Assembly: GCA_964035545.1 (NCBI GenBank) | Contig: OZ037766.1 | Span: 22,370,767-22,434,766 of the forward strand | DNA from: Bugula neritina | Taxonomy: Eukaryota > Bryozoa > Gymnolaemata > Cheilostomatida > Bugulidae | DNA length: 64,000 bases | Direction of reading: 5' to 3' | Shown here: one piece after another, positions 60,098 to 64,000 of the stretch | Numbering within the stretch: the stretch's first letter is position 1 | How the letters are laid out: the number at the start of each line of letters is the position of its first letter | The notes under the pieces: model-generated | Database searches by the model: none | What the model was told of the DNA's origin: nothing | Seen by the model: the letters and a program-made list of their open reading frames with translations, nothing else | Translations under genes and position numbers: made by a program

Positions 60098-62159
60098 GCC
60101 TAGAAGTACAAAGCAATTCGAGTGATCATGCTAATATTTGAAACAATGGAATAAATAGTTAGAAATCAGAAATGTGAGACTAAAAGTTTAATACTACCAC
60201 TATGACTATTGTCTATTAGTATTACTATTCGTATCAGTATCATTAGCGGTATTACTCTTAGGTAGTTCACTAGTTGAATTTACAACAATTTTCTTTAAAA
60301 AAAGCTTGATTATATGGTAAGAATGAAAACATTTATATACCAAAAGTTATTTGCATAGTTCTAACAACTAAAGTTAATAAGTATAACTCAAGAATGTAAC
60401 AACTAGATAATAAAATATAAGCTGATAATTAAATTTAATTACTAAATGAAAAAGTAAATTAAAACTAGTTTAATTTAAATTACGATTTTTATTAGTATAA
60501 ACATAAAAGCATGGAAACAAGACCCTAGTTTTTACAAAATATATTTAAAAATATTTTTCTAAACTGTTGTTTAAATTTTCAATTTCCTCATTAATTTACG
60601 ACTATAGTATTTTAACAGGCCTCAAAATAAAATAATTTAATAGTCATAATGAAAAACTAAAGATAACAATGCTGGTGTGAATTTAGTTGCTAGGAGTAGG
60701 ATTACTTTATTAGCGTGTCCAATTAAAACACATGTGCGCAAAGGTCAAGGCTTATTTCAGAATTCGTATCCAGTTCGTAGCTCAAAATGATAGTTCGATA
60801 AACGTCGGTAAACGACCATAGTCATAATGATAATGTGCTTGGAATAATTATTATCATAATGATACTTTGTTTTGTAAATGAATAGTAATGGTCATAGATT
60901 AAGATTATGAGTATCAATAGCAATATGATTATCGTAATGATGATTATAGTGATAGTCATAGTTGCGTTGTACTCTTACTGAAACCAAAGGCAAATGTCAA
61001 ACTGAGTAACTCAATCGGTCAATCACAATGTGAAACTGAAAATGAATGTGTTACCTGTTACTTGTTAGTGTTACGCGTTTGGCTTTACTTTACTTTAAGT
61101 TTTAGTTTAAGTTTAGGTTTAAAATTAGTTTAACTTTAAGTGAGTTTACACTTTACACTTACAGCTTGAGTTACAGTTTCACTTTCAGTTTGAGTTAGAG
61201 TTTCACTTACTGACTTAGTGTTAGTCATACTGATAGTCATAGTGATACTCACACCAGATAGTGAGATACTCATATTCATAATCACAGTGATAGTCATAGT
61301 CACCGTCACAGCGTTGCGCTTACACTAACACTTACTCTTAGTCTTACAGTTACTGTTAGTGTTGCACTTACTGCTACTCACTCAGCACTCTTGGACTCTG
61401 CGTCTTAAACTTATAGTAATAGTTACACTTATACAGTTATACTTATACAGTTAATGTTATACAGTTAATGTTATACTTATAGTAATGCTAAGTCTAATAC
61501 TAATACTAATGAGTAATGCAGTAATAGTAATGCTAATAGTAATAACATCATTGAAATTGACGAATTTAAATTTCACTAGTTACATTCAAAGTGAAGATGC
61601 CAGGCAAATTACTGTAAAGCTAAACGTAGCTGATGCCAGTCACAAGTCTTAGAATTAAATCTTCAACATGATTACAGAGTGACTTTAACTTAATATTTTA
61701 AATTATCACTAACATTGTCATTGTGATTGTCAGTAGTTTAAATAATAAGATATAAAACGTAGTAGTTATAGACGACTAAAGAATAAAATTTAGAGCAATG
61801 GTGAAATCAATGTAGGTTTATTATTTATAACCTATAAATATCAATGATCATTATATCTATAAGCATAATAGTGTTCATTAGATTAAATTTGTCATTGTTT
61901 TTTTTTCAGTAATGTTTATATTTTTTTCTTTTAATTTTAATATCTCTGTAATTAAAATTTACATTTATTTTAATTTTAGGTTGCTCTTAGGTTCAGACCC
62001 TACTAAATATAACAAGTAATACAGTTTTTATGTGTAAATTTATTGTCCAGGTAATTATATGTCTAAGCTAGGCTACAAAAACATTATTCACTGATTTCTT
62101 ACTTAATTATTTTACAGCAAGATTACTGAACAACCGATTAGACATTTTCACGATGAGAA
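60098..62159. promoter_or_regulatory. Divergent IQCK/ANAPC13 intergenic region
   Basis: This must contain both promoters and 5' UTR exons. It is filled with hexamer-periodic DNA from about 60180 to 60260 and 60800 to 61575. A GTTGCTAGGAGTAGG sequence at 60687-60701 resembles half of an RFX X-box. Just before ANAPC13 a pyrimidine-rich TTATTTTACAG ends at 62117, probably the 3' end of a 5' UTR intron. No coding sequence was recognised. Confidence 0.4.
60800..61575. repeat. Long hexamer-periodic tract between IQCK and ANAPC13
   Basis: The plus strand reads as a drifting series: ATAGTC/ATAGTG units near 60950-60965, AAGTTT/AGGTTT/AACTTT near 61090-61150, AGTTTC/ACTTTC/AGTTTG near 61165-61210, CATACTGATAGT near 61225-61250, then TAATACTAATAG near 61490-61540. 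The period is close to 6 throughout while the unit sequence changes gradually. It is the longest of the window's tracts. Confidence 0.65.
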
Positions 62160-62167
62160 ATGAGTGA
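62118..62167 (+). promoter_or_regulatory. ANAPC13 5' leader with overlapping upstream ORF
   Basis: An acceptor (TTATTTTACAG, ending 62117) opens the leader. An upstream ATG at 62153 starts a four-codon ORF (M R N E stop at 62165-62167) that overlaps the ANAPC13 start codon at 62160 in another frame. Such a uORF could reduce initiation at 62160 or allow reinitiation downstream. Confidence 0.5.
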
Positions 62168-62393
62168 CAGCCAGTGCAGAAGTTTAAGACATCTAATCGA
62201 CATTGTAGATCCACGTTGGAAAAGTGAAACTTTGCCGTTTGAAGACATTGCTGTGCCCCACACTGAACTTCCTGACCCTGAGCCCGACTCAAACGGACAG
62301 CCAACCGAAACTCTTTCCGAGCAGGAAAGAAAGTGGTCAGATTTGGCTCTGCAACTACTTAATCAACACATCACATCTTCAACTTCTAATTAA
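62160..62393 (+). CDS. ANAPC13: Anaphase-promoting complex subunit 13, single coding exon, 77 aa
   Basis: ANAPC13 (Swm1 family) is a small, extended subunit that stabilises the TPR-subunit arm of the APC/C ubiquitin ligase. The 77-aa product has the family's blocks in order: an N-terminal LRHLIDIVDPRWKSETLPFE stretch (human DLIDDAWREDKLPYED), then DIAVPHTELPDPEPDSNGQ, then EQERKWSDLALQLLNQH. Length matches human (74 aa). The coding sequence is uninterrupted, and the start is fixed by the family alignment. The next gene, CIR1, starts 25 nt after the stop on the same strand with no poly(A) signal between them, so the two may share a transcript. Confidence 0.93.
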   Translation: MSDSQCRSLRHLIDIVDPRWKSETLPFEDIAVPHTELPDPEPDSNGQPTETLSEQERKWSDLALQLLNQHITSSTSN

Positions 62394-62418
62394 CTTGTGA
62401 ACTATACTTAAAGACACC

Positions 62419-63922
62419 ATGGGTAAAGGATTCCATAATTACATGTCAAAGAAGTTTTTCCATCCTGGCAGCTTCGAAAATATAAAAAAAGTATGGATGG
62501 CTCAACAAAAAGATGAACACAAGAAGCGTTCTGAAGAGGAGACTCTTGCTCAATATCAGAAGGAGCAAGAGATATATCAGGTATGAGAAAATTATATTTT
62601 TTTGCGGTTTGTGTTTTAAACTTGCTGAGCCAAGTTAATGAATGCTTAGGCTCTTTTTGGGTCGTTTGTTGATAAATGTATAAACTAGTTAGCCTCAATT
62701 TAAGATTGACGATGTATATCTTCTCGTTTCTTTAGAACAGAGCCTTGTTGGGTGATGAAAAAGCTAAGTTAGGATTAAACTTCATGTATGACCCACCGCA
62801 AGGTGTTAAGAGAGATCGTGAGAAGGAAGAGAACGAACCAGAGTACAAGTTTGAATGGCAAAGACAATATAATGCTCCGAGAGAAAACTATGCCAAAGGT
62901 AAGCAAGTATAATATACCACTAATAGTTGCTATAACCTTTATCTTTTTACTGTGAGTTGAACATGACAATGTAACGGCATACGTGCAGCACACATTGCAG
63001 ATGTTTTACACAACTACTTGAGACTTGTGCATGAGCATAGTTGTTGTGTTAATAGAAATTCACATTTCAATAGTTTCAAGCAATTGAACAAACAATTATC
63101 TTTTATGCTTGCATCATTGCTGAGCAGCTACAGTTTTTTTAATTGGACGATAGAGTTGTATTCTTTGCTGTGCTTTGAATTGAATATTTTTTACAGTTCA
63201 GCAAAAACAAGTATGCGTGACGAAGTGCATACTTTCAAGTGAATTATGTTACAGGTGATGACACTGTACGAGATCAGCCCTTTGGCATAGAAGTTAGGAA
63301 TGTGAGATGCCTAAAGTGTAGGAAATGGGGCCACATCAACACAGACAAAATCTGCCCCCTCTTTGGCAGCTCTATTACAGCTGAGCCACCACCAGCTGCT
63401 GGGAGTAACCCTGGTGAGTTGATGGAGCAGATGGCTGAGGAGGGATTAGCTTTCACTAAGAAAGTGATGAGTAGACAGAATGACCCAAGTGCTGCCAACC
63501 AGCAGCTAGTGCATGCTGAGGCTGACGCTGACGAAGAAGTAGGTCAACTTCTTGTATGAGTTTTTATTTTTCAAATTTTATTTTTGAGACAAAATATCTG
63601 TCAGGATAACATAGCTTCCATTATCTATCTTTACCACTTGTTGTCATTGTGCTGTAATTTCATGTATTTTACGAGCACAAAACCTACTAATAATGGAGGA
63701 TTGTTTTATAACAATTCTAAACTTAACAATTGCAGATTGCCTTCTTTCTCAGTCTATCAAGGAAAGAAAAAAAGAAACTGATTAAAAAATTAGAAAAGGA
63801 AAAGAAAAAAAGAAAGAAGGCTAGGAGACGAGAAAGAAAGATTAAGGGAGCAGCTTTCAGAGAAAAACAGGAAAATGAAATTGGTGGAGCTACTAAGCCC
63901 GTGGAAGAGGCTGCTGGAAAAG
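62419..63922 (+). CDS. CIR1: CIR1 (corepressor interacting with RBPJ), 5' exons, cut by the window edge
   Basis: CIR1 links the Notch effector RBPJ/CSL to histone deacetylase complexes and is also spliceosome-associated. Exons seen: 62419-62580, 62736-62898, 63255-63538, 63736-63922, then a GTAAAT donor near the edge. The N-terminus [20 protein letters not shown] then [11 protein letters not shown] matches the family, followed by [54 protein letters not shown], and [12 protein letters not shown] (a zinc-knuckle-like Cys/His motif). A Lys/Arg-rich segment begins in exon 4 ([20 protein letters not shown]). Exon 3 could instead end at 63553 (in frame, five more residues, better GTATGAG donor); alignment to human CIR1 favours 63538. 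The C-terminal low-complexity basic part lies outside the window. Confidence 0.92.
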
Positions 63923-64000
63923 GTAAATATTGTACTGTTCATTCATCATTTCAGTTCTCAGTAATGTGGTAGTTTTCTAATATTTCTTTGTATGCTTCAA

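Overview
The window is about 68% A+T, and its genes are split into many exons with canonical GT-AG introns of roughly 90 bp to 5 kb. Every recognisable protein is a full-length metazoan ortholog, including the animal-specific Wnt protease Tiki, the sheddase ADAM17 and the ciliary protein meckelin. This points to an invertebrate animal, possibly an early-branching lineage such as a sponge or cnidarian. I cannot fix the phylum from sequence alone. I rebuilt exon chains by hand from homology, reading frame and splice sites. For five genes the whole chain closes in frame from ATG to stop.

Layout, left to right. (1) 18-896 (-): 5' end of TMEM67/meckelin, running off the left edge. (2) 2349-13660 (+): complete ADAM17, 20 exons, 783 aa. 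(3) 15284-24282 (-): complete PTDSS1, 10 exons, 468 aa, tail-to-tail with ADAM17. (4) 24600-40401 (+): complete HEATR4-type HEAT-repeat gene, 22 exons, 1234 aa, head-to-head with PTDSS1. (5) 41898-55732 (+): complete Tiki/TRABD2 metalloprotease, 9 exons, 502 aa. (6) 57537-60097 (-): IQCK, 5 coding exons, 260 aa. (7) 62160-62393 (+): ANAPC13, one coding exon. (8) 62419-63922 (+): 5' part of CIR1, running off the right edge and starting only 25 nt after the ANAPC13 stop.

The genes do not form one pathway. TMEM67 (transition zone), IQCK and HEATR4 point to cilia or sperm; ADAM17 and Tiki are cell-surface proteases; PTDSS1 is an ER lipid enzyme; ANAPC13 and CIR1 are nuclear. No prokaryotic operon, CRISPR array or virus was seen.

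The unexpected structure is in the non-coding DNA. At least five introns carry tandem repeats whose units are copies of the adjoining splice junction (four at 5' splice sites, one at a 3' splice site), and another has a donor-like array beside an exon. Long degenerate tracts with a roughly 6-bp period occur at the 5' ends of all three head-to-head gene pairs and abut the first-exon donors of TMEM67 and PTDSS1. Mobile DNA includes a hAT-type element with 8-bp target duplications that contains a second inverted-repeat element, a 130-bp Tc1/mariner-type MITE, tRNA-derived SINE-like sequences, a LINE 3' fragment and a roughly 320-bp palindrome. ANAPC13-CIR1 is a candidate dicistronic unit.
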